Source: Mesorhabditis belari (Eukaryota; Nematoda; Chromadorea; Rhabditida; Rhabditidae). From it: a stretch of 64,000 bases of DNA. Position numbers and translations under genes: made by a program. The notes below the pieces were generated by a model. It was not told the DNA's origin. It saw only the letters and a list, made by a program, of their open reading frames with translations, and ran no database searches. Below are positions 1 through 15,999 of this stretch, piece after piece (position 1 is the first letter of the stretch; each line of letters opens with the position of its first letter). The DNA lies in contig CAUEEP010000322.1 of NCBI GenBank assembly GCA_958450365.1, positions 186,001-250,000 of the forward strand, in the 5' to 3' direction.

Positions 1-500
1 GGAAAAGATCACAAAAAGAGCACAAATTTTCTCAGGAGCCTTTCCCTCTTTTTTTTTTTTTCTTCTACCGATCATTTTCTTGGCCTTTTTCGGGAGAATA
101 CACTCCATTGCACTTGTGAGAAAGTCAAGAAGCTCGTAAAGGTGTTCCCTGGCTCTGAAAATCTCTACTGAAATTTGGAAAACCATGTATTTTCCTTGGA
201 GAAACTGGCTTTTACATTTGAAGATTGAAAAATGAACGTGAGAGATCTTGAGTTGGAGTTGAGGTGAGAAATCTTAATGGATACGACATTTTGTGCCACT
301 CAAAATCAATTTTTTTACAAAGTTTACTGGATTTTGACCAGATTTCTCTTTAATTTACTGGCCAAAGTCTGGGCTAACTTTTAAAAAGCGATTTCTATGG
401 TATTTTGTACTTAGCTTTCCATCTTTTACGACAAGTTAGCCTATAGTTTGCATGCAAATTAATAGTGCGAACGGATAGCGAAATCGTTACAGCCTAGATC

Positions 501-750
501 TAGCTGACCAGCTCCAGGTCTAGCTGACCAGCTCCAGGTCTAGCTGACCAGCTCCAGGTCTAGTTGACCAGCTCCAGGTCTAGTTGACCAGCTCCAGGTC
601 TAGCTGACCAGCTCCAGGTCTAGCTGACCAGCTCCAGGTCTAGCTGACCAGCTCCAGGTCTAGCTGACCAGCTCCAGGTCTAGCTGACCAGCTCCAGGTC
701 TAGCTGACCAGCTCCAGGTCTAGCTGACCAGCTCCAGGTCTAGCTGACCT
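501..750. repeat. 20-bp minisatellite, about 12.5 units
   Basis: Twelve full copies of a 20-bp unit reading TAGCTGACCAGCTCCAGGTC plus half a copy. Only two units differ (C to T at one position), so the array is young or homogenised. Each unit contains AGCT twice, and AGCTGACCAGCT is nearly palindromic. No gene lies in 1-4228. Confidence 0.97.
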
Positions 751-1040
751 TATCTTTGGCCTGGACCGGCTTGGCTTACAACTGCCTGACTGGCTTGGCC
801 CAATTGTAACCCTCAAATTATTAGCTTTTAAAAGCTAAAAGCTTTAAAAAAAACTTAAAACATTAAAAATAAGCATAAAACTTTTAGAAACACCTGTTTA
901 TTAGTGAAAATTTTATAAGCAATCGACAGCCAATCAGAGGGGACTAAAGGCTCTAGTGTTTTGTTAGAGATTGCTATTTTTACAAGTTCTTAGATTCATG
1001 TATGGATAGAATTTAGTTAAAATAATAATAAACTGTAACT

Positions 1041-1355
1041 GTCAGTAGTAATAAACTGTAGGAAGTGGATAGTAACTGTAGGAACTGGGTAGTAGCTGGA
1101 GGAAGTGGGTAGTAACTGTAGGAAGTGGGTAGTAGCTGGAGGAAGTGGGTAGTAACTGGAGGAAATGGGTAGTAGCTGGAGGAAGTGGGTAGTAGCTGGA
1201 GGAAGTGGGTAGTAACTGTAGGAAGTGGGTAGTAACTGGAGGAAATGGGTAGTAACTGGAGGAAATGGGCAGTAACTGTAGGAAGTGGGCAGTAACTGTA
1301 GGAAGTGGGCAGTAACTGTAGGAAGTGGGCAGTAACTGTAGGAAGTGAGTAGTAA
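1041..1355. repeat. 20-bp minisatellite (AGTAACTGTAGGAAGTGGGT type)
   Basis: About sixteen imperfect copies of a 20-bp unit with two alternating forms (AACTGTAGG and AGCTGGAGG). The minus-strand translation is a Tyr/Pro/Leu-rich periodic peptide and is an artefact of the array. Confidence 0.95.
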
Positions 1356-1937
1356 GTAGTTACAATAGTAAGTCACTGGATTCTAAAAGATCTAGCAGTG
1401 AAAAAATAGCCACTATATAATCCACAAGTACCGAAAAATGATAAATCCTATTGAGTTGGGAGAAAGGTAAGAAAATGAGGCAAACCCCAACTACAAGTGT
1501 CTCTCAGGATAAGAAAAAGAAAATAGAAAGAAACAGAAAAAGAAATGAGACAAGTGGATAGACTCTCGATGGAAAGACATTTCCCAATCCTTTTTTGGGG
1601 AAAGGACTGGTCGGCAAGGATGCAAGAAAGGAATTGAGAGATGCCACTCTTTTTGAGAGAAAAAGAAACCCCAGCCCAACCCGAGAGCATATAAGAAGTC
1701 AAGAATCTTAATAAAGAACTGGAGTGAGGATCGACTCATTCTGGATAATTATTAGTGCTTTCTTGGATGGATTGAGGTTTGGGGGAAACTATTGGAAATG
1801 ATTACTATCAAGATGACTTTTTAAAACACTTTTAATCGCTATTTACTGTTCACTCTTGTAAGATAGGATATGAAGATTAAAGTTTGAAGGAAATTGAGTT
1901 AAAAGCTATTAGGTACATGTATAAGAAATGCATAAAA

Positions 1938-2652
1938 TTTCAACATTTTCATTCATAAATTTCCAACGATAGAAACCAGATATCGATGAATGTTATAAAC
2001 TATTTGAAAGTTGTAAATCTCCTCTACAAAATAGGCTAAAACGTGTTTCAATTGATCGAACCATTGAAGAAATTTCGAGGGCGAAAGGCGAGTGACCGAA
2101 AAAGGAATCGAGTCACTTTAGGGACAAGTTTAGTGTGGTCAAAATAGAGTTAGCTTCCCAAAATTGAAGATTTTAAAACAAAGGATAGCTATATATGAAT
2201 TCATTAAAAAAGGCTAACAAAAATGTATCTACAGAAATTTCTCTAGAGCGTAAGTTCAAAACCCTCAAAATTGTCAAAAAACCGGCTTTTTCACAAAAAA
2301 GAAGAATTATTGTAAAAACAAAGTTTTTCCATGAAATGATCCTAACTCTTCATTATTTTGAATGATATTTGAATGATTTTGAATGAAGGGCGCTCATTTT
2401 CCACTATATAGTCAAAAGCGAACTCTTGTGAAAGTGGGGTTTTCAAAAAGTGCCCTTTTTTGGTCCCTAAAGTGACTCGATTCCTTTTTTGGTCACTATC
2501 ATTTCGCCCTCGAAATTTCTTCAATGGTTCAATCATTTGAAACACGTTTTAGCCTATTTTGTAGAGGGGATTTACAACTTTCAAATAGTTTATAACATCC
2601 ATCGATATCAGGTTTCTATCGTTGGGAATTTATGAAAATGTTGAAATTTTGA
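1938..2652. mobile_element. Foldback/TIR element with about 185-bp arms
   Basis: The sequence from about 1941 to 2128 returns as its reverse complement from about 2463 to 2651, with a spacer of about 330 bp. The arms are more than 90 percent identical by eye. A single arm, without its partner, is present again at about 30150-30352, so this is a dispersed family and not a local palindrome. No transposase is visible, so it is non-autonomous. Confidence 0.9.
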
Positions 2653-2986
2653 AATCCTCATTTCTTATGCATGTATTATATCTTATGCACTCTTATGCAT
2701 GCAAGTAATATCTTTAGTGTAGCTAGTTTTAGTGTAGTGTAGCGATCTCTAGTGATTAATAGGGTTTTCTCATTTACGGACTAAAATTCAGAGAACTTCT
2801 TTGTGAGAATGTAGAAAATATCACTAGAACATTACTGTAGGGAAGCTCTGAATGTGAACCTTTGATGATCTTTGATAATTCTTAAAAACTTAAGCCTATT
2901 CGTTTGTTCTTGGACTGTTGCCATTCAATGAACAAGTAGTTTTTCATTTGATCTTCATATGAATAAGTATATAACATCACAAGTTC

Positions 2987-3080
2987 GTTACTGGTCACTT
3001 TGAACAACATTTTTAACCGTTACTGGTCACTTTGAACAACATTTTTAACCGTTACTGGTCACTTTGAACAACATTTTTAA
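2987..3080. repeat. 32-bp tandem repeat, about 2.8 copies
   Basis: A 32-bp unit beginning GTTACTGGTCACTTTGAAC is repeated almost exactly. The low copy number suggests an early stage of array formation. Confidence 0.9.
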
Positions 3081-3524
3081 GCCGAGCAATGAGTGAAACA
3101 AGAAAAATGAGTTACTAGAGATTTACTATTAGATTTGTAACAATGAGCTTTATAGATCTTTGCTTTTACAAAGTATACGGAGAGTCAGGATAAGTTGTTA
3201 CACATTTTTGAAATACTTGAATGAAGCTTTAAAATATTGACCACGCATAAGTTTCATTGCTTTTAGCTTTAGAGTTTTCAAGCGGTTTGAAGAGGTCGCG
3301 AGGATTGTACAGTAGATCCTCAGTACTGTATTCTACTGTAGTACAGTAGTCAACTAAAAGTATTCCTCTTTGACCGATTGTGAAATTGAGAATTGCTGAA
3401 AGGAAAGAAGAATAGTAGTCAAATGTTATGCGGAAAAAATTATAGCCTTTAGTAAACTAGAAACTTTTAGTTTTTTCTCAAAAATGACGGTAAATTTACT
3501 GTCTAGCTGACTTTTTTTTGTCTT

Positions 3525-3758
3525 TCTTGCTGCCAACTTCAGAGTTTTTAAGCTGTTTGAAGCGGTGCCAGCATGACAACTTTAAAGAACAAAAGCAAGA
3601 CAATAACTTTAAAGAAGAAAGACAAAAAGAAAGTCAGCTAGTCAACTTTAAAGCTATTGTCTAGCTTACTTCAAACAGTCTAGCTTACTTCAAACAGTCT
3701 AGCTTACTTTAAACAGCTTAAAAACTCTGAAGTTGGCAGCAATCAAATTTGTGTCAAG
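3525..3758. repeat. Short foldback repeat
   Basis: The segment around 3531-3570 (TTGCTGCCAACTTCAGAG and following bases) recurs inverted at about 3716-3752. The spacer contains a small triplication of CAGTCTAGCTTACTT. No coding content seen. Confidence 0.75.
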
Positions 3759-4228
3759 ATTTTAGAGTTTCATTTAAGCATTTCAAAAATGTCTAACAAC
3801 CTAGACAACCAAAAATGTTTAGCAACCTATACAGAAGTATACTTTGTAGCATTAAAGAACTATGAAGTCCGGTTTCATTATTGCCAACCTAATAGTCAAT
3901 CGGTAAAACAAAAATTTCGAAAATTTAATAAGGCTTTTAAAGTTATTCAACAGCTTGAAAAACAGAGTAAAACAGTAAAACAAGAAAACTGAAACGTGAA
4001 GATTCCTTTCTGTGAAACGTAGCATAAGTCTCGTGGACCGGATGGGTCACAATGAGAAGAAAGAGATGAAGAAGAAGGGAAGAAGAAGGGAAGAAGAAGG
4101 AAAGAAGAAGGTAAGAAGAGGAAAGAGAATAGGAAGCAAAGACATTGCATTGAATATAGGACAGTCTAATGGAAAGAAAAGACGACCCGTTAAGCTTTTC
4201 ATTGTTTTCTCTCTTTTCTCTTATGAAC

Positions 4229-4659
4229 TTAAAGGTTAAAGCTCCGCGAGGAGCTCTTGGAAACAGATTATGATCTTCGCGATTGAGGCAACCTTGAAAC
4301 TCACCTGCATAGATAGAAATAAGTTCATATAATAGTCTGCAAGTACAAGTTTTACGAATTTAAACACCGACTCTACGAATGCTACACCGATTCTACGAAC
4401 GCCGCTACACCGACTCTACGAACGCTGCACCGACTCTACGAACGCTACACCAACTCTACGAACGCTACACCGACTCTACGAATGCTACACCGGCTCGTAC
4501 CCGAGCCGCCAATGTAGCGCCTTATGTCTTACTCAACAATGTACCTGGGCAATAAAGCGAACGAGATCGCACAAAACGAGAATCAACCAAACCAGCATGA
4601 TTTACACCGGTCGCAAATAAAACAAAAAGCGATAGCGTTAAAACCAATAAAAGTTTCAT
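4229..4659 (-). CDS. Putative small secreted peptide gene (3 exons)
   Basis: No family recognised. Exon 1 (4659-4545) starts with an ATG followed by a textbook signal peptide: MKLLLVLTLSLFVLFATG, then about 20 residues with basic pairs and one Cys. A GT donor follows in phase 1. Exon 2 (4336-4305) has acceptor TTGCAG and a consensus GTGAGT donor and restores the frame. Exon 3 (4255-4229) ends in TAA. The product would be about 58 residues. Intron 1 contains a 20-bp minisatellite. Exon 1 is fairly convincing; exons 2 and 3 are supported only by splice signals and phase. It starts about 205 bp downstream of a possible terminal exon of another minus-strand gene, so it could be a downstream operon gene. 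Confidence 0.4.
4345..4505. repeat. 20-bp minisatellite (CTACGAACGCTACACCGACT type)
   Basis: Six to seven imperfect copies, alternating ACGAACG/ACGAATG and CACCGACT/CACCGATT. It lies in the first intron of the putative secreted-peptide gene. Confidence 0.9.
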
Positions 4660-4863
4660 TTTTGTGACAGTGTAAACTTTAAAACTCTTGCAAATGTTTG
4701 AGTACTTTGTTTACGATCTTGAAACTCACTATCAGCATTTCGTTGACCTTGAATCTTTTGATATAATTGCACGTTTATTTTCCAGAAAACCCTCTTGCCC
4801 AGAGTTGATTGTTGATTTGTTGTTGATAAAAAGAAAACCAGTTTGAAAATTTTCTAAAAAGAT

Positions 4864-4940
4864 TTATTTAAAATCCAATATCACAAAACGCTCGAGAGCC
4901 TTGGCATTCACCGCCCGCTTGGCCAAAGAAATCGTTCTTT
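4864..4940 (-). CDS. Possible terminal exon of an unidentified gene
   Basis: Reading the minus strand, a clear acceptor (ATTCCAG) is followed by 24 sense codons (RTISLAKRAVNAKALERF and following residues) and a TAA that overlaps an AATAAA polyadenylation signal. The same stop/AATAAA overlap is seen at the end of the methyltransferase gene in this window. I could not identify the upstream exons in 4941-9000, so the gene may be broken, or this may be chance. Confidence 0.3.
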
Positions 4941-5989
4941 CTGGAATTTCAAAAGCATTTGATCAAAAAGTCAGTTTATCGCTGAATAGCTAAAAATGAA
5001 TTTTAAAGATTCTTCACAATCTTGTTTTGCTTTTCTTTACAAAAGTAAAACTATTTGCTATAGATGAGCTATTTTATAGATTACCCAAACCTTTACAAAT
5101 TAAACGCAAAAATACGTTAGAAACTATGTTTGCAAGCTATCAGGTAAAGATCAAGTGGATGTTCAAGACGTTTAGTTCAAGACGTTTAGTTCAAGAGTTC
5201 AAGTGGTCCGATCGAAAAACCAAAGATACCACTCGATTCCTTGTCAAATTTTGACTTTATAATGTGCAATTTTGATGAGACTAAAGTTCTCGAGAACACC
5301 ATCAAATCGGTCGTCAAAGTTGGCTACTCAGGGAATTCACAATCTTGACGATAGTTGAGTGATTAAACATGAATTAAGCTTTTAAATCCTTTTATTAGAA
5401 CCCTTCATCTTGGCTTCAATACTTCAATACTCCGCTTGAACTCCTCTTAAACCAAACGTCAATTACCTTAACAAATTTTGGGCTTTTTGGGCATTTTGAT
5501 CGCGTACAATCGCGTAGTCGTTAAAAATTTTACTGATAATTTGACGAAAACTCAAAGATAAACTAAACTATTATACTCATTCGATAGCCCTGAATCTCCT
5601 CTTGAAAACTAGTACAAAGTCATCGAGAATATTCTACGAAATGAACAACAAAAGTTCTTAAAAACTTGAGTTGACACCAAAAAAGAATCGTCATTATAAC
5701 GGATCGTCGTGAAGGTGTGTATAATAAAGCAAATTCTCGTCTTTTTTAAGTTTTTAAGCTATATCTTGGCTGTAGCTTCGGTTTAAACCGGTTTAATTCC
5801 TCTTTAACACATTCGCGACGAGGCGTTTTTTTGTGTTACTGCCCCAGTGGATGAGGAGTGTCTTGCAAAGCTATTAGCCCAACTATTTCAAAGCGCAACC
5901 TTATAGTTCTTGATTAGAACTAATCGAATCTTTTTGCATTTTGAAATTATCTTAAAAAGTTGAAAAGTTATAGCGCGTCAAAAATTTCG

Positions 5990-6198
5990 TCCACCGGTGG
6001 ACTGAATTGTCCCAGGGACCAGACGGCCTTCGTCCACCGGTGGACCGAATTGTCCCAGGGACCAGACGGCCTTCGTCCACAGGTGGACCGAATTGTCCCA
6101 GGGGCCAGACGGCCTTCGTCCACAGGTGGACCGAATTGTCCCAGGGACCAGACGGCCTTCGTCCACCGGTGGACCGAATTGTCCCAGGGACCAGACTT
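5990..6198. repeat. 43-bp minisatellite with a palindromic core
   Basis: Nearly five copies of a 43-bp unit, each containing the self-complementary core GTCCACCGGTGGAC (degraded to CCACAGGTGG in two units) followed by CGAATTGTCCCAGGGACCAG. It is much more GC-rich than its surroundings. All six frames are open because the period is not a multiple of three. Confidence 0.95.
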
Positions 6199-7406
6199 GA
6201 CTTTATCGGCTTGGAAAATGTGCCCAAAAAACCCTTGGCACGCAACATTATTCAAGCTCTTTCTAGTTCATTTTCAAACGGAAATCGGTTTTATCACTTT
6301 TTTTGAGAAATTGAAGCTTTAAGAGTAACATTTGGATAATTCTTTAAGTTAACTTTGAGATTAATCGATGAAATTTGCCAGTTTCTAGAAAAATTCATCA
6401 AAATTTATCGTCTTCAAGAAGCCGATTTCATGTTTCATCCAGAGCTCATAAAAACACCAAATGCTTAAAGATTTTTGATGAAAAACATTTGCTTTGAGCT
6501 TCTTAACTAGAAAAGAGCTAAATAAGTCATGCTGAAAACCCTTAAAACCGGTTCATGAAAAGCTGCAGATTGAGTTGTGTGGGTAGGGTTGTTTCAGGCG
6601 CATCTTTCAAGCTTTTAATGAAAATCTCATTCTACAGCATCCTACAATTCGTATAAAGAAATTCTTCATAGACAATTATCGAAATTTTCATATCAAAGAG
6701 GAATTTGAATCGGTTCGCGAAGCTTCGGCCAAGATCTAAACCAAAAGCTGCGAGGGGATCATTTGCGGTCACCCTGTATGTGTCTCGCAACTGTAATTTT
6801 CTGTATCAGCCAAGATCAAAACGAAAAAATGCGAGGAGATCATTTGCCGTCACTCTGTATGTGTCTCACAAGGAACTGTAATTTTTTAAATCGGAAATCC
6901 TCACTCACAACACCGCGTCAACGGCCAAAATTGTCCATCACCGCAAAAGCCATCACAGGCGTAAACTCGAATAACTGAAACTGATCATATTAGCAACAAA
7001 ACTTATGACTTTTGGCTACAGCAGGATTACTACAGTAGGATTTTTTAAATGCTTGAAATTGGTACAAGTAAACAGTAAAGTAAAGTGGTACAAGTAAACA
7101 GCAAAAATTCGTGTGCCTGGCCGTTGTTTAAAAAGCTGAAAGAAAATTGCTATAGTTCAATGCTAATTATGTATGTATCTGCCAAAGCATATCTGTGAAT
7201 CCAACTCTTATACTTTTAAAAGGCATACAAACCGGATAAATCAGAGTTGTATGCTCGCTCCCTACGCAAAAATCCTAGATTTAGTCGGTTAGTTTTATCA
7301 CCTTCCGTTCCTAGGCATTTTATTTTATTTATCTTATTTTTATCACATTACCAGCCGAATCAGAGTTATATCAAAACATTTAAAGCAAAAAAGTTTGGAA
7401 AGAACG

Positions 7407-7702
7407 GGAATCGAACCCGACACCCTCCTCGGGGTAGTCGTTTTGTAGACGAGAAAATTTTCACGTTGATTTTTCAGGGCTCATCGTGGTATCAAAAATG
7501 GTTTTGCCTCAGGCGTCACACAACAAGATCAAGTTGATTTTTTGATGATTTTGTGAATAGGGAGCTTGCATCAAACACCCAGTATATCTTAATCCTTCAA
7601 AGCAATATCGGAACCAACCCTGGTACTCTCCGAAGCACTACTGACATCTAGACTGGGATGCTCGGCCGACTAACGTCACGCCGAGCACCCCTCCGAGACC
7701 CC
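7407..7702 (-). repeat. Dispersed repeat, inverted copy of the 30356-30650 segment
   Basis: The 280 bp here match 30356-30640 in the opposite orientation: the same order of landmarks (TTTTGTAGACGAGAAAATTTTC, a TGATACCACGATGAGCC box, AATCAACTTGATCTTGTT, ATTGCTTTGAAGGATTAAG) with scattered substitutions. The copy at 30.4 kb contains ATACAGGGTGTCC, a terminal motif common in mariner-like elements. Confidence 0.85.
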
Positions 7703-7784
7703 TGTAACAATAGCTTCGCTGCGAAGCAACTCAAATTCTCGATCAATCAAAAAAAAGTTTGTCGAAATCGGGTCACGGGGAGTG

Positions 7785-8030
7785 TGACGAACAGACGAAC
7801 GGACGAGCAGACGAACGGACGGACAGACGGACGGACAGATGGATAGACGGATAGACGGATAGACGGACAGACGGACGGACAGACAGACAGCGGACAGACG
7901 GACGGACAGACGGACGGACAGACAGACAGCGGATAGACGGACCGACAGTCGGACGGACAGACAGACAGCGGACAGGCGGACGGGCAGACAGACAGCGGAC
8001 AGACGGACGGACAGACGGACGGACGGACAC
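7785..8030. repeat. GACGGACA-type short tandem array
   Basis: A degenerate 4/8/12-bp array built from GGAC, AGAC and AGCG words, purine-rich on the plus strand with no T over long runs. The minus-strand ORF (Ser/Val/Arg/Pro periodic) is an artefact. Confidence 0.95.
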
Positions 8031-8904
8031 TTCTCTTTTATTTATAGTAGATTGTTTCTTAGGAATTCACGTGAATTCATTTGAAGATAGTGCTTAAATT
8101 TAACGTCAGATTTATCATTCATTCATTTAACAAGTTCGAATTTAGATTTGAATTTGAATAGATTTAATTTCAGTCTTTACAATTTTTCCTTCTTGTGTTC
8201 GATAAGTTTACTGTGTGTCATTTTGTGAATTAAACATGTTCTCTTGTCACTTTTTCATATTTACATGAATCAACTATATAGTGTGGCTAAAAATAGCTAA
8301 AAGTATTTAAAAAACTAACTCTTTGCCTTGACGAAAGCTATAATGAAAAATATTAGCAGCAGTGAATGTAATGAGACAAAACGCATTGAATAGGTGAATG
8401 ATCGTCGGCGTTAAACCAATACAGATTATTGGTTCTTCAAATAGAATGTAAAAAGAATGTGAATAAGATTTTGGAATGAAATTCGATCAGCTGTGATCAG
8501 CGAAAGTGTCGGGCGTGAAATGAGAGTTCGGAAGAGAAAGTGAGTGGGTGAAATGAGGAATCGGTCGAATGAGTGGAACAGCCAGCCGTCTCTCTTTTCT
8601 GGAAGTGGATCTCTTTTAAATTTCATTCATCTTCACCGCCAATCTCATGCCATTCACCATACCTTTTGGATTCGATTTCATTCTCATATTCGATCAAAAA
8701 TTCCATCGCTTTTATGGGTTTTTTACTGGGTAATTAGGATTGTTTTATGGCGATGTGTCACGCTAAAGTTTTGAATTGGAATAGCAAAAGAAGCAATATG
8801 TTTTGATATTTGCTTCAAATGCTAATTTATATTTGCAATAGTTTTTAAAATGAAGATTCCATTTTAGAATTGTTTTTATACGTATTTACTGTACCATACT
8901 TAGA

Positions 8905-9075
8905 GGGCTGATGATTGCCATGATTGAGCTGATGATTGAGCTGATGATTGTCCTGATTGAACTGATGATTGAGCTGATGATTGTCCTGATTGAGCTGATG
9001 ATTGTCATGAGTGAGCTGATGATTGAGCTGATCATTGTCCTGATTGAACTGATGATTGTCATGATTGAACCAGAG
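8905..9075. repeat. 21- and 12-bp array (GATGATTGAGCT)
   Basis: Alternating GATGATTGAGCT and GATGATTGTCCTGATTGAACT units. It gives a spurious plus-strand ORF rich in Ile, Met, Leu and Glu. Confidence 0.92.
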
Positions 9076-9099
9076 AGGAGGGAAATTAGCTTCCTATGG

Positions 9100-9210
9100 A
9101 GTAAGGAGATCGAGTGCGTTCTGGTGTAATGGTTCGCACATTTGCCCGATAAGCTAAGGGTTGGGGGCTTGAGTCCCAGAGTTTTTGATCTGCCCTAGTT
9201 TCAACTCATT
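9100..9210 (+). repeat. tRNA-derived (SINE-like) repeat, copy 1
   Basis: An internal promoter-like A box (GTGTAATGGTTCGCAC) and B box (GCTTGAGTCCCAG) are spaced as in tRNA genes. They are followed by a tail (TTTTTGATCTGCCCTAGTTTCAAC) shared with the copy at 51983-52105. Acceptor-stem pairing is absent, so this is not a functional tRNA. The shared non-tRNA tail is what makes it look like a SINE. Confidence 0.65.
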
Positions 9211-10217
9211 TGCTCAAAAGTGTAGGCATCAGTGAGATTGTACTCGATCAAAGTTGGTTGAATTGAAAAGTTGAAATGGAGTTAGTTGAATAGCGTAGTT
9301 CTGATTGATTTTGAATACAAGAGTCAGTGAATCGATATTTCTTTTAAAGAGTCCATGGTTGAGAATGTGATAACATAGAGAACGATTCACTTGGAGACAT
9401 GCAAAGGCTTGGATACGTTCTGGACACATAGCTTTCAAAGATGGCAAGCGATTCAAAAGCTAGCTGCTTTGATAGTGGAACCTTAGGTCTATAATGGTTA
9501 GCAGGTCTAATGGTTAGCAGGTTAACTCAAACGGTTATGTTTGGTTTTAATCTCTAATGATAAACGGGCCAATCCAGTCAGTCCATTCTATTTCTAAATC
9601 ACAAAATTATTAAGTGTTTTTCGAATGATCTTGCGAAACTTTTAATAAACGGCTAATGAGATCAAGTGAAATTCTAAGAATGACAAAAAGTTGACACGAA
9701 AGATTGGCGGATCTTTAGAATGACAATGCAAGACAAAAAAATAATCAGAATACCCATATAAGACTCAGATTTGTTTGTCGATGTTTGATGATAAATTTCA
9801 CAAAAAAGTTTCGAAGCCAAAAGTTCCAAAGCTTAGTCCAAATGTCAATAGTCCAAATGTAGTCGATACTCAAGCTCCAATGGACAATCGGATGCTCTTT
9901 GCCGCCATCTAAAAGACAACTATATTATAACTAAAAGACACCAGCTTTTCAGAATCTTCTTCAACAACAATTTGTAAATAAAGAATAGAGCTTTCTGATA
10001 AAACAAACCATAGATCGTTCATTATTTATCTCAAAAAGTTAGCTTTAAACAAGCGGACAAGACTTTCCGGTCAACCTGTTAATCACTAGCCAGCTTAAGA
10101 GCTTTATAAATATAGATATAAGCTTTATAAATATAGATATAAAGCTTTATAAATATCGGTTTGCTTTCGGCGAACAAGCGGACTAACTTTAGCTCAAATT
10201 TCTTTCATTTCTGCTAA

Positions 10218-10277
10218 TCCCAACGATCATCAGCCAATCACAACGATCATCAGCTAATCACAACGATCATCAGCCAA

Positions 10278-10283
<6 letters not shown>
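10218..10283. repeat. 19-bp tandem repeat overlapping the PCGF stop codon
   Basis: Three copies of CAACGATCATCAGCCAATCA. The last copy runs into the minus-strand stop codon of the PCGF gene (10278-10280), so the array forms the start of that gene's 3' untranslated region. Confidence 0.9.
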
Positions 10284-15444
<5,161 letters not shown>

Positions 15445-15519
15445 AATCTAAATTTAAATTTGATAAAGCTAAGGAATGATTTCGATTTGGAAATGAAAAA
15501 AAAAGCAAATACTGGGGTT

Positions 15520-15919
15520 GGGACAAATGCGACCTTTTTTTTTTGCGCACCTGGACATTTGCGCACCTTTTTTTGCTGGAAAAGGCCTTAGGAAAGGTCG
15601 TAGAGCTTCAAAAACGTTTTCATAGAAGGGAATCGTATGCGTAGATTCCGAATTTCGACAAATCAGACCTCGCTGACACGTCAAATTTGGGCTAAAAGGC
15701 AAAAACTACGCAACTTTACGCTTTTCCGCAGTTTTGGCCTTTTAGCCCAAATTTGACGTGTCAGCGAGGTCTGATTTGTCAAAATTCTGAATCTACGCAT
15801 ACGATTCCCTTATATGGAAATATTTTTGAAGCTCTACAACCTTTCCTAAGGCCTTTTCCAGCAAAAAAAAGGTGCGCAAATGTCCAGGTGCGCAAAAAAA
15901 AAAAGGTCGCATTTGTCCC
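15520..15919. mobile_element. 400-bp near-perfect palindromic element, copy 1
   Basis: Two arms of about 190 bp meet with only about 14 bp between them near 15713-15726. The ends are GGGACAAATGCGACC and its complement. Arms include GTGCGCAAATGTCCAGGTGCGC and CAGACCTCGCTGACACGTC. A second copy is at 34270-34602. It lies 75 bp upstream of the PCGF start codon, so it may sit in the promoter. Confidence 0.93.
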
Positions 15920-15999
15920 ACCCCCCAAATAATGAATAACGAATAATTAATAACAAATAATCAATAACCAATAATCAATAGCAAATAACAAACAAACAA

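Larger units (their letters stand above)
4941..10277. other. Region without a recognised gene
   Basis: AT-rich sequence with several tandem arrays, a tandem-duplicated segment near 6745-6870, a dispersed repeat at 7407-7702 and a tRNA-like repeat at 9100-9210. ORFs here are short, have no recognisable domains and mostly read through repeats. Confidence 0.6.

Noticed and set aside
3789..3992. Plus-strand ORF of 67 residues, Lys/Gln-rich
   Set aside because: No domain, no splice neighbours, and it lies beside a foldback repeat; not enough to call a gene.
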